A stretch of 64,000 nt of DNA from Patescibacteria group bacterium (GTDB lineage Bacteria; Patescibacteriota; Patescibacteriia; JAHIZJ01). The DNA lies in the NCBI GenBank assembly GCA_041661625.1, contig JBAZUB010000001.1, forward strand, positions 186,001-250,000. Reading direction: 5' to 3'. This document shows, one piece after another, positions 51,911-59,831 of this stretch; position 1 is the first letter of the stretch, and every line of letters starts with the position of its first letter. The notes below the pieces were generated by a model. The model did no database searches. It was not told the origin of the DNA and saw nothing but the letters and a program-made list of their open reading frames with translations. Made by a program: the position numbers and the translations under genes.

Positions 51911-52693
51911 TTAGCGTCGCTCCAAGACGCTGTGCACCCCCGTACGGTCACCGTTTGATTTAACAAACTCCGCAATACGCTGATATAGTGCCTGACTGCG
52001 TTCGCTGCCCAGCAGTCTGTGTTCTGGCTCATCCGACCAACAAATTTGGCTGTGAACTATTTTTTTCGACATCGCATCAACACTTCTGGCCGCAACTACC
52101 GGGTCGTGACGCGAATGAACGATCAAAGTGGGTGCTGATATCCGACCAAGTACCGGCCGGGTCTCCTCAGCTAAATGATATGCCTCCAATGAGCCGCGTA
52201 ATGGTATCACTACATATTTCCCCCTCTGACTATACCACTCAAATTGCTCCGGTTTAATCCAATATTTTTTCGAATATTTTTTAACGGCGTATAACCACGG
52301 TATCACCCAGCGATGCATCCACGATTTAGGATAATAAACCGGGGCGCTAATTATTGTCAGCGTGTTGGGTGCTATTTTTTTAGTGGCAGTCAAATACGCA
52401 CCGATAATGCCGCCCAGCGATAACCCAACGAAGTGTTTTACGCCGGCCATTCCGCTCCACTGATCTTCGACCGCGTTAAGCCAATCGCTTCGGCCAACCT
52501 TGTTTAAATCAGATGGTTTAGTCCCGTGTCCGGGCAAAAGCACGCCCCGAACCCGATACCCGAGGCTAGCCAAGTGCTCCCCCAAACCAGAGACGTCATA
52601 AGTGCTGCCGGTCAGACCATGTACCAACAGGGCAGACTCTGGAGCATCGGTTGGGCCGTATTCAAACGAGTGGCGATAATCTTCACTTTGCAT
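51911..52693 (-). CDS. Alpha/beta hydrolase (carboxylesterase/lipase type)
   Basis: The protein of about 260 residues is like Est30 carboxylesterase. It has the oxyanion-side HGLTGST near the start, the nucleophile elbow GLSLGG (Ser), the acid in HSRHDPVV (Asp) and the His in EPEHRLLGSE. There is no signal peptide. The ATG at 52693 follows GGAAG by five bases, so I prefer it over 52711. The substrate is a small ester or monoglyceride by family analogy. A cluster of palindromes and tRNA-Thr lie upstream. Confidence 0.9.
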   Translation of the reverse strand: MQSEDYRHSFEYGPTDAPESALLVHGLTGSTYDVSGLGEHLASLGYRVRGVLLPGHGTKPSDLNKVGRSDWLNAVEDQWSGMAGVKHFVGLSLGGIIGAYLTATKKIAPNTLTIISAPVYYPKSWMHRWVIPWLYAVKKYSKKYWIKPEQFEWYSQRGKYVVIPLRGSLEAYHLAEETRPVLGRISAPTLIVHSRHDPVVAARSVDAMSKKIVHSQICWSDEPEHRLLGSERSQALYQRIAEFVKSNGDRTGVHSVLERR

Positions 52694-52780
52694 AGGCACT
52701 TCCTTGAGCATCCTGGACTTTACAAGCTCACCGTAAACAGATAATCTATATAGGCATTATATGCCGAAGTAGTCCCGATG

Positions 52781-52961
52781 TTCCGCCAATGCGGAAATCG
52801 GGATCCCGATCCCCGCTGAGCGGGGCATCGGGGCTCAGTTGGGTCGAAGCCGTTCCGCCGAAGGCGGAAGCGAGTGAACTGCTTCACTCGCGACGGCTGA
52901 GACGGGCTGGCCGATGTCGTAAGACTAGGCCAGCACCGGCAAGACCTGCCCACCATGCCGG
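52781..52961. repeat. Cluster of hairpins upstream of tRNA-Thr
   Basis: In order: TTCCGC/GCGGAA (52781-52796), CCGAT..CCCGCT/GCGGGG..ATCGG (52806-52831), TTCCGCC/GGCGGAA (52853-52869), GCGAGTGAA/TTCACTCGC (52870-52891), GCTGGCC/GGCCAGC (52906-52934) and CCGGC/GCCGG (52936-52961). The last touches the first base of the tRNA. Bases 52945-52960 resemble the arm of the tRNA-Gly insert. Confidence 0.75.
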
Positions 52962-53036
52962 CCACCTTAGCTCAGTTGGTAGAGCGACGGTATCGTAAAC
53001 CGTAGGTCGTCGGTTCGAACCCGACAGGTGGCTCCA
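52961..53036 (+). tRNA. tRNA-Thr(CGT)
   Basis: Acceptor GCCACCT/AGGTGGC, D stem GCTC/GAGC, anticodon stem ACGGT/ACCGT with loop ATCGTAA (CGT), T arm GTCGG-TTCGAAC-CCGAC, discriminator T and encoded CCA (53034-53036). Confidence 0.95.
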
Positions 53037-53123
53037 TGGATGGCAGGCGCCTTACGGCTGACGTATATGGTATAAGTTAGCCAATATCAGGACAAGAGCG
53101 GGGCAGGTGGCTCCATGGATGGC
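53025..53123 (+). repeat. 20-bp direct repeat of the tRNA-Thr 3' end
   Basis: CAGGTGGCTCCATGGATGGC occurs at 53025-53044 (the end of tRNA-Thr and beyond) and again at 53104-53123. Such tRNA-end repeats are typical of attachment sites. Only about 60 bases lie between the copies. Confidence 0.8.
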
Positions 53124-53201
53124 GGTTTTCGTTAGCGTATGACCGATCCCAGACTTAACAGAATACCTCTACACCAATCCGCACAATTGGAAGTTTTGTT
53201 G

Positions 53202-54524
53202 CTACTTTAATAGACGATAGACTTTTGAATCGTCGACTTTTTCCTTTAGCCAGCTATCGATATCTTGCGTCTTGATCAATATATGACGCACGTGGACCGT
53301 CTCCACACCCGCCGGTATAGTTGTGCTTTCTTTGCCGGTGCTGGTCAGTTTTTCTTCCAGTTTGATAATATGGAAGCCGTATTGTGATCTGACCACATTG
53401 CTGATCTGTCCTGGCTCTAGGGCAAAAGCAGCATCAGCGAATTCTGCTACTACGTCCTGCTTTGCCAAGTATCCCAGATCACCGCCATTGGGCGATGCGA
53501 TATCTTCGTTGTACTTATTGGCCAGATCTTCAAATTTATTATTGGGATCTCTGGCTAATGCCAATACATCTTCAATCCGTTTTTTCGCATCTATATTGGC
53601 CGGTAAGCCGTCATCGCTGTTTAGTTTTGTCTGGATTTTTTGCCGTAATAAATACGGCTTAAGAACGGTGGTTTTGAAATCCTGCACTCCCCAGCCATAG
53701 AGATCGCTTAATGACTGCTTTAATAACTCTTCACCGCCGGCATCAGTAATAACATTTTGCATCTCATTATCAACCTCCTGATCCGTGATGCTAATGCTCA
53801 TTTCTTTGGCTTTTTGGCTCAGCACTTCGTCCTGTACTAACTTATCTAGAATAATTGTCTTCAATTCTTGATCGGATGGCATGGATACCGCCGCCGGTTG
53901 AGCCGCCTTTTGCTTCTCGTAGTATTGTTTCAGTGCGCTGACATCGTGATCGTAATTCTTGTATGATACCAGCTTATTGTTGACGATAACGGCTGGCAAT
54001 GAAACCGCCTTAGCCACTCGCACCGATATCTGATTGCTCCAATCTAGTCTATAAAAACCATAGGCGGCCACACCCAGCCCTAAGACGATAATAACCAAAA
54101 GCGCCAGACCAACGTAGCCCAGGCTACGCCTCGGACTTGTATTTGGCTGCTTGGGTGGTTTTGGCGCCGACGCCACATTTGGCTGTTCGATGATGTGTGG
54201 CTGCTCGCTAGTCATTTTGCGAATTGGATCCATTTTCATGGCCGTTGTTTTAGGTGTTATTATTGGCTTTTTTAGAATCTTTGGCTCGAGTTTTTTTGTT
54301 GGCCGGTTATTTGGCACGTTGGCTTCTTTTATAATATCAAGAATCTCTTTTCGAGCCGCCACTTTCTCCTCTGGATTCAACCCAGAAATTCCAGCCGACG
54401 GTATTTCCTGCTCCTTGGACGTTGGCGTTTTTGTCATTAATTTATTTTTAACTGGGTTAATTCTGGATATTGACGGAACTACTCCCTTTTTGCTAAGTGT
54501 CTTGGATGCTTTAATTCGGGGCAT
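53202..54524 (-). CDS. Membrane-anchored parvulin-type peptidyl-prolyl isomerase (SurA/PrsA-like)
   Basis: The 440-residue protein has a Lys/Pro-rich cytoplasmic N-terminus of about 135 residues, one membrane helix (about 138-160), a SurA-N-like helical domain (SDQELKTIILDKLVQDEVLSQKAKEM) and a parvulin domain (KFEDLANKYNEDIASPNGGDLGYLAK, FALEPGQISNVVRSQYGFHIIKLEEK). It folds or holds exported proteins. The long N-terminal tail is unusual and could contact cytoplasmic partners. It is 21 bases after the FtsB-like gene and probably shares its promoter. Confidence 0.88.
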   Translation of the reverse strand: MPRIKASKTLSKKGVVPSISRINPVKNKLMTKTPTSKEQEIPSAGISGLNPEEKVAARKEILDIIKEANVPNNRPTKKLEPKILKKPIITPKTTAMKMDPIRKMTSEQPHIIEQPNVASAPKPPKQPNTSPRRSLGYVGLALLVIIVLGLGVAAYGFYRLDWSNQISVRVAKAVSLPAVIVNNKLVSYKNYDHDVSALKQYYEKQKAAQPAAVSMPSDQELKTIILDKLVQDEVLSQKAKEMSISITDQEVDNEMQNVITDAGGEELLKQSLSDLYGWGVQDFKTTVLKPYLLRQKIQTKLNSDDGLPANIDAKKRIEDVLALARDPNNKFEDLANKYNEDIASPNGGDLGYLAKQDVVAEFADAAFALEPGQISNVVRSQYGFHIIKLEEKLTSTGKESTTIPAGVETVHVRHILIKTQDIDSWLKEKVDDSKVYRLLK

Positions 54525-54545
54525 AAAATGATCGCATTGATGATA

Positions 54546-54959
54546 TTAGTTTGTTTTTTTGAAAAAGTAGTTCCACCATTTGGTCGGTATCGATACGGTC
54601 TCTTGGTGTGTAGTAGTGTCTGAATATGTCGCTACCATTGCGGTGGCCGTATTCTGCATCCCCGGAATTGTTACCGCCTGCTCACCCTCTTTTTGCAGGC
54701 CCAGCTTCAGTCGCGCCTCTTTTTCGCGATAGTAATCCGACTGAAAATAATCTATCAAACCCGATAGTTCGGTGCTTTTGCCTTTAGCGGCGTTGATCTG
54801 TGTCTGTAAGTCCTTAATCTCATGGTTTATCTCCCAGCGTCGGATGATTTCCTTGACTACAGCGACGGAAAAAAACACCACCACGCTTAATTCCACGATT
54901 ATCAGCACCTTTGAATTTAGTAATCGCCGTAATATACCGGCTGATGGGCTTTTTTTCAT
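54546..54959 (-). CDS. FtsB/DivIC-like septum protein
   Basis: The 137-residue protein has one membrane helix (about residues 17-37) followed by a coiled coil (HEIKDLQTQINAAKGKSTELSGLI) and the DYYREKEARLKLGLQKEGEQ segment, the usual pattern of DivIC/FtsB. It should join FtsL and FtsQ in the divisome. The start at 54959 is chosen because TGGTATAAT lies only seven bases upstream, pointing to a leaderless message. A start at 54995 would precede the promoter. Confidence 0.85.
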   Translation of the reverse strand: MKKSPSAGILRRLLNSKVLIIVELSVVVFFSVAVVKEIIRRWEINHEIKDLQTQINAAKGKSTELSGLIDYFQSDYYREKEARLKLGLQKEGEQAVTIPGMQNTATAMVATYSDTTTHQETVSIPTKWWNYFFKKTN

Positions 54960-54966
54960 CGAAATT

Positions 54967-54975
54967 ATTATACCA
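54967..54975 (-). promoter_or_regulatory. Extended -10 of the FtsB-like gene
   Basis: TGGTATAAT on the minus strand (TATAAT at 54967-54972), seven bases from the ATG, with no ribosome-binding site between. Confidence 0.6.
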
Positions 54976-55007
54976 CTTGGCCTGTGTTTTGACAATCAGA
55001 CCGGTAT

Positions 55008-55628
55008 CTAGCTGCGTTTGGGTGTGGATCGTCCAGTGTGAGCCAGTCGGTTAAAGGTGTCCTCGCCGATCCCCTTCTTTATTTTGGTTACCATATCTAG
55101 AAGCTCTGCCGCCGATAGGTTCTCAGCGGCTGGTTCGGGAACCTGGCTTTGTAAATCGACGATTCGGTCCTGGACTCTTTGCGGGTTGGCGATATCGCAT
55201 ATTTCTAAAGTAATATGATTGCCGGCGGTTTGAATCTGGAGATCGCCATAATGATACAGGGTTTGCCATACACCTTTTATACTAAAGCTAACATCCTGTA
55301 TTTTTTCATAGGTAGCCTCTGATACCACCCGATTAAACAAGCCCCGTTGATCAAAGTCAATAATCCGCTGATCGGTGATAACCAGAGCATTGAGGAAATA
55401 AATCAAGGTCTGACGAATGCCAAATATTATTCCAAATATTAACAGGGTAAAGAACATTATTATTCCAGGCCAACCCCAACGAAAAAGTGGAAATATCAAG
55501 AAAAAAGGCAACAGAATAAAAATTAGAGCTACCAGGGCTTGCCATAGGTAGCTAATGTAAAATCGCCGGACAATTTCGATCAGCTCTTCCCCTTCTTTAA
55601 GATTTCTTGTAAAATTACTCTCGAACAT
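55008..55628 (-). CDS. PH-domain membrane protein
   Basis: The 206-residue protein has two close membrane helices (about residues 29-50 and 53-72) and then a bacterial PH-like domain (LVITDQRIIDFDQRGLFNRVVSEATYEKIQDV..., GDLQIQTAGN), as in the YdbS/bPH2 family. The role in other bacteria is unclear. The -10 TATAGT is six bases from the ATG, so it may be leaderless. Confidence 0.82.
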   Translation of the reverse strand: MFESNFTRNLKEGEELIEIVRRFYISYLWQALVALIFILLPFFLIFPLFRWGWPGIIMFFTLLIFGIIFGIRQTLIYFLNALVITDQRIIDFDQRGLFNRVVSEATYEKIQDVSFSIKGVWQTLYHYGDLQIQTAGNHITLEICDIANPQRVQDRIVDLQSQVPEPAAENLSAAELLDMVTKIKKGIGEDTFNRLAHTGRSTPKRS

Positions 55629-55640
55629 AATCCTACTATA

Positions 55641-55748
55641 ATGTTAATCAAAAAGAATCGTCGTAAAGTTCAGAGGCTTTGGCTGGTCATCACGATACTC
55701 GGTGTCGCCGCGATGGTGTTTTTCACGATCGCTCCGATCTTCAGATAA
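55641..55748 (+). CDS. 35-residue membrane peptide
   Basis: ATG at 55641 to TAA at 55746-55748 encodes MLIKKNRRKVQRLWLVITIL... and ends APIFR. A basic start (KKNRRK) is followed by a single membrane helix of about 20 residues. It lies on the plus strand between two minus-strand genes and overlaps neither. TATAAT overlaps the start codon, so a promoter further upstream or within the divergent region would be needed. Similar basic one-helix peptides occur in this bacterial group. Real coding is likely but not certain. Confidence 0.55.
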   Translation: MLIKKNRRKVQRLWLVITILGVAAMVFFTIAPIFR

Positions 55749-55751
55749 TGA

Positions 55752-57554
55752 TCACTTTCGCCGCAAGAGACTGAGATAGGCTTCCGTCGGCAGCTCAACC
55801 TGCCCCATAGCCATCATGCGTTTTTTGCCCTTCTTTTGCTTCTCGAGCAATTTGCGTTTTCGGGTGACATCACCGCCATAAAGTTTGGCCGTGACATCTT
55901 TGCGCATCGCTGACAATCTGGCCGAGGCGATTATTTTGCCAGAAATAGCGGCCTGTATCTTTACCTCGAACATCTGCCTGGTTAATAGTGTTTTCAGATT
56001 TTCAACCACGCGACGTCCGATATGATAGGCTTCGTCGCGCCGAACTATGGTTGCCAGGGGCTCGACATTTGATTCCGCCAGCAGGATATCAAGCTTAACC
56101 AAATCAGCTTTATGATAGTCCCGATACTCGTAATTCATTGAGGCATACCCTCTGGTGACGCTTTTTAGTCTATCATAAAAATCCACGATGACGCTAGACA
56201 ACGGGATATCATTATGTATTATTACCCGCTCAGCATCCAGGTACTCCATGTCCTTATACACACCGTGCCCTTCCTGTACCAATTGCATAATTGCGCCGAT
56301 ATAGGACGATGGGCTGACAATATCGAGAGTCAGCCACGGTTCTTCAATCATTTCGATCTCCTCCGGTTTCGGCAGCTCTTGGGGGCTGTGTATGATACGG
56401 GATTGCTTTTGTCCACGCCGCGTTACCCGGTAAGCCACGCCCGGTGCGGTCACGACGAGATCAAGGTTATATTCGCGCCGCAGTCGTTCCTGGACTATCT
56501 CCAGATGTAACAAACCCAAGAATCCCGCCCGAAAGCCAAAACCTAAGGCGGGAAAGTTTTCCGGTTCAAAAGTAAAAGCCGCGTCATTTAATTTAAGCTT
56601 GTCGACTGCGTCCCGTAGTTTGGGATAATCATTGCCCTCTCGGGCGTACAGGCCGGCAAATACCATCGGTTTTACGTCCTGATAGCCCGGCAGGCGTTCC
56701 GGGTATGGCATCTTGGATAATACGATGGTATCGCCCACCCGGCATTCGGCCACTTCTTTTAAACCAGTGACGATATATCCGATTTGACCAGTCTCAATGC
56801 TCGGACGAGCTTCCAGTTTGGGGGTGAAACATCCTACCTCAAGCGTATCGGCTTCGCTCTTCGAGCCGATTAACCGCAGCGGCTGGCCGGTGGTGAGGCG
56901 GCCATCAACGCAACGGACGTAGGCCACGACGCCGCGATAGTCGTCAAACTTCGAGTCGAATATCAAGCCCCGAAATGGCCGTCCCTCACGGAACTCCGGT
57001 GGCGGCACCCGACGCCAGATCGCGTCAAGGAGCGCGTCCACGTTTTGACCAGTTTTGCCAGATACCGTTAGGATTTCTTCAGGTTTGACACCCAGTAGTT
57101 TCGTTATTTCGGCCGTGACTTTTGGTACGTCGGAGTTGGGTAAATCTATTTTATTGATCACCGGTATGATGGCCAATTCTTCCTGCATGGCCAGGTAAAG
57201 ATGGGATAATGTTTGCGCCTCGATGCCCTGGGTCGCGTCAACCAGCAACACGGCACCCTCGACGGCAGCCAGCGTCCGTGAAACTTCATAGGAGAAATCA
57301 GCGTGACCCGGTGTATCTATCAGATTGTAGGTAAAAATCCGGCCAGCGTGATTGGTATATTTCATCTGGACCGGCTGGAGCTTGATTGTTATGCCACGTT
57401 CCCGTTCGAGATCCATTTGATCGAGCAGCTGATCTTTCATCTGACGCTTGGGAACCGTGTGGGTAAATTCTAACAGCCGGTCAGCTAATGTTGACTTGCC
57501 ATGATCAATATGGGCGATCACGCAAAAGTTTCTTATGTCCTGGGTATTAGTCAC
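55752..57554 (-). CDS. lepA: Elongation factor 4 (LepA)
   Basis: The 600-residue GTPase has G1 AHIDHGKST (near residue 14), the RERGITIK switch, G3 DTPGHADF, G4 NKIDLP and the LepA-specific C-terminal domain ending RRMMAMGQVELPTEAYLSLLRR. It acts on ribosomes during stress or assembly. Its ATG overlaps the stop of murJ (ATGA-type overlap). Confidence 0.97.
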   Translation of the reverse strand: MTNTQDIRNFCVIAHIDHGKSTLADRLLEFTHTVPKRQMKDQLLDQMDLERERGITIKLQPVQMKYTNHAGRIFTYNLIDTPGHADFSYEVSRTLAAVEGAVLLVDATQGIEAQTLSHLYLAMQEELAIIPVINKIDLPNSDVPKVTAEITKLLGVKPEEILTVSGKTGQNVDALLDAIWRRVPPPEFREGRPFRGLIFDSKFDDYRGVVAYVRCVDGRLTTGQPLRLIGSKSEADTLEVGCFTPKLEARPSIETGQIGYIVTGLKEVAECRVGDTIVLSKMPYPERLPGYQDVKPMVFAGLYAREGNDYPKLRDAVDKLKLNDAAFTFEPENFPALGFGFRAGFLGLLHLEIVQERLRREYNLDLVVTAPGVAYRVTRRGQKQSRIIHSPQELPKPEEIEMIEEPWLTLDIVSPSSYIGAIMQLVQEGHGVYKDMEYLDAERVIIHNDIPLSSVIVDFYDRLKSVTRGYASMNYEYRDYHKADLVKLDILLAESNVEPLATIVRRDEAYHIGRRVVENLKTLLTRQMFEVKIQAAISGKIIASARLSAMRKDVTAKLYGGDVTRKRKLLEKQKKGKKRMMAMGQVELPTEAYLSLLRRK

Positions 57555-59155
57555 GATTGGATGGGATTACGAAACAATCTTTTTGCCCGATCGATCCAAC
57601 CAGCCATCAAACCAATTTCATCTGACTTCATCGCCATGGTTATCAAAAGATACGCTAAACCCCCCGCCGCTAGAGCGACAACCGTTTGAATCAATACACC
57701 AAAGAATGTGTGCATGTCCACCATCGGAGCTATGGCGTATTTCATGACTTGAACCACTACGCCCAATACGATCGAACCGATGATAATTTTTATGGTAGAA
57801 CGGATAATCTTGAAATCGTCCAAATCACCAAATCTAACCCGCAACGTTGCCAATAGCAGCATCATATTTAATATACTAGCGATCGCGAATCCCGACACCA
57901 GGCCGACAATGCCGAAGGAACGACTGAGCCAAAAACCTAAGCTAACATTCAAAGCAACCGCGATACCGCTGATTATGACCGGCGTTTTGGTGTCTTGAAA
58001 GGCGTAAAAAGACCGCGCCATCAGCGGTATCAGGCTTTCGGAGAATAATGACACGGCAAATATGCCAAGCGTTTGAGCCGTTAATACGGTATCAGTCCAA
58101 TTAAAATTTCCCGTACCTAAGATCAGTCGCACAATCTGAGCGCGTAACAGCAGTATGGCAATTGAAGCCGGGATAATTAAATACAGTATGCGGCGAAATG
58201 ACTCGGAGAAATGCCCGACAAAACCCACCGTGTCCTGTTCGGCAAACGCCCGGCTAAATACCGGAAAGGCCGAAACCGCCAGCGACACCCCAAAAACATT
58301 GATTGGAAAACTCTGCAAGTTATTGGCCAGATTGAACACGGCCACGCTGCCGACAGCCAGGGTGGACGCGATCACGTTTGTGATCATCTGATTGATCTGC
58401 ACCACCGCCAAGCCCAGCGTGCGCGGTATCATCAGACGCCAAATTTTCTTGACTCCCGGATGATTAAAATCAATGTGCCAACAATACCGCCAGCCCAGCC
58501 GCCAGGCCGTGGGCAATTGAACCAGCATGTGCGTGGCCGCGCCCAGCACGACACCAATGGCCAAACCAGCCGTTCCCCAGCGCGGTACCAGCACATAGAT
58601 GCCGAATATTATTCCGACATTGTACATAATCGGCGCCAGTGAAAAAGCCAAAAAGCGCCGGAATGAATTTAACAATCCGCTCAAAACATTGCTGACGCCA
58701 AAAAAGATTATGCTGCCTAACATAATCCGAGTCAACAGCGTGGTGGCTTCTCTTTTTTCCGCACTGAATCCGGGCACTAGCCAATGCATCAGCCACGGAG
58801 CCAGCAGAAATGCCACGATGGAAAAACCTACCAGCGTGACCAGTAGCAAATTCAACACCGTGTTAGTGATCCGCCAGGCTTCGGCACGGCGGTCGCTATC
58901 CGGGCCGTGCCAGTATTGTAAAAATATCGGGATAAACGACGATGATAACGCTCCCAATACTAATATGTTGAAAATAAAGTCCGGCAGCCGGAAAGCCGCG
59001 TAGTAGGTATCCAGTACATCGCCAGCCCCAAACGTCGATGCCAGCAGCCGGTCGCGAACTAGACCGATCAAACGGCTGGCAATCGAAGCCGCTCCGATAA
59101 TAATCGCTCCGCCGAGAATAGATGCCTGTAGCTTGTTTAACAGATTTTTCAGCAT
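57551..59155 (-). CDS. murJ: Lipid II flippase MurJ
   Basis: The 534-residue MATE-like protein has about 14 membrane helices. It contains LASTFGAGDVLDTYYAAFRLPDFIFN, a MurJ hallmark, and later FYAFQDTKTPVIISG. It flips lipid II for peptidoglycan synthesis. TATAAT preceded by TGG lies 12 bases before the ATG. lepA follows with a 4-base overlap. Confidence 0.95.
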   Translation of the reverse strand: MLKNLLNKLQASILGGAIIIGAASIASRLIGLVRDRLLASTFGAGDVLDTYYAAFRLPDFIFNILVLGALSSSFIPIFLQYWHGPDSDRRAEAWRITNTVLNLLLVTLVGFSIVAFLLAPWLMHWLVPGFSAEKREATTLLTRIMLGSIIFFGVSNVLSGLLNSFRRFLAFSLAPIMYNVGIIFGIYVLVPRWGTAGLAIGVVLGAATHMLVQLPTAWRLGWRYCWHIDFNHPGVKKIWRLMIPRTLGLAVVQINQMITNVIASTLAVGSVAVFNLANNLQSFPINVFGVSLAVSAFPVFSRAFAEQDTVGFVGHFSESFRRILYLIIPASIAILLLRAQIVRLILGTGNFNWTDTVLTAQTLGIFAVSLFSESLIPLMARSFYAFQDTKTPVIISGIAVALNVSLGFWLSRSFGIVGLVSGFAIASILNMMLLLATLRVRFGDLDDFKIIRSTIKIIIGSIVLGVVVQVMKYAIAPMVDMHTFFGVLIQTVVALAAGGLAYLLITMAMKSDEIGLMAGWIDRAKRLFRNPIQS

Positions 59156-59242
59156 ATGATGTGGTCTATTATACCACTTTTCGCCTGATTTAACAAAAAA
59201 ACTGATCCGCGGGTTACCGCCGGATTGAGAGAGAAGATCGGG

Positions 59243-59400
59243 TATAATACGAACCGCCTCGTGACAACCTGAGAAGAGAGCTTTGCCCAGTCAATCTGAC
59301 TTAGGCGAGGCGGCCACGGCGACGGCTAGATCCCATCCTTCCCCCAATTCGGCAGAAACATACGGACCAGCGGGTGGATAATTTTATCGGTTCATTTATT
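59243..59400 (+). ncRNA. Candidate structured small RNA
   Basis: TATAAT (59243-59248, preceded by GGG) is followed five bases later by CCGCCTCG (59254-59261), which pairs with CGAGGCGG (59306-59313). An inner stem CCTGA/TTAGG extends it. No open frame with a ribosome-binding site follows. It lacks the hallmarks I checked for SRP RNA, RNase P and tmRNA. The 3' end is unknown; the given end is a guess. The rest of 59156-59831 holds an inverted repeat, a hairpin and no gene. Confidence 0.35.
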
Positions 59401-59436
59401 ATAGGCCAAAACTAATTTTTACGCAGCAAGCGGTTG

Positions 59437-59548
59437 TCCTCCCACCTTTTCATTTGTGTTCTACGAATACCAAAACGCCGTCGAGCGAATCCGCCTAACG
59501 GCTGACGCATTAGTTAAATTTGTGTTCGACGTAAAAAAGGTGGGAGGA
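59437..59548. repeat. 112-bp MITE-like element
   Basis: Perfect 14-bp terminal inverted repeats: TCCTCCCACCTTTT (59437-59450) and AAAAGGTGGGAGGA (59535-59548). Inside, TTTGTGTTCTACG near the left end recurs as TTTGTGTTCGACG near the right end. It has no coding capacity. Confidence 0.65.
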
Positions 59549-59777
59549 TTCTGGAAAAAAACCTGAAGACTTTGGTTTGATAAAAAGAGCGATTTGTTAA
59601 ACCCAAGCCCTCAGATTTCTCTTCAGAATATACCAGCCAATTCGACCGGCAACCGACAGCATACCGCTGTTACCCGGACGCGTCAAGAACCGGCAGTGGA
59701 CATATTGTATGATACTATACAACTTTTTCATGCGTGTAATGCTGAATTATATCTGAATGAATAATTGATAGAAGTAG

Positions 59778-59815
59778 GCCCGGGTCAAGTCGTCGATGTC
59801 CGACTCGACCCGGGC
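59778..59815 (-). terminator. Strong hairpin after an orphan gene
   Basis: GCCCGGGTC (59778-59786) pairs with GACCCGGGC (59807-59815), and an inner AGTCG/CGACT adds to the stem. The T run after it is weak on the minus strand, so this is a likely but imperfect terminator. Confidence 0.55.
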
Positions 59816-59831
59816 GGTTGCGTGGCGTAGC

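Noticed and set aside
52781..52961. CRISPR array
   Set aside because: The hairpins here differ in sequence and are not equal repeats with unique spacers. No cas gene is present.
53045..53123. A second, degraded tRNA-Thr downstream of the first
   Set aside because: Only the last bases of the tRNA recur; no anticodon or D arm can be traced in the 60 bases between.
58211..58642. Plus-strand frame inside murJ
   Set aside because: It is a His/Arg-rich shadow of a membrane protein gene.
59156..59831. RNase P RNA or SRP RNA in the murJ upstream gap
   Set aside because: I looked for GAGGAAAGTCC and GGAAGGAAGCAGCC type motifs on both strands and did not find them.
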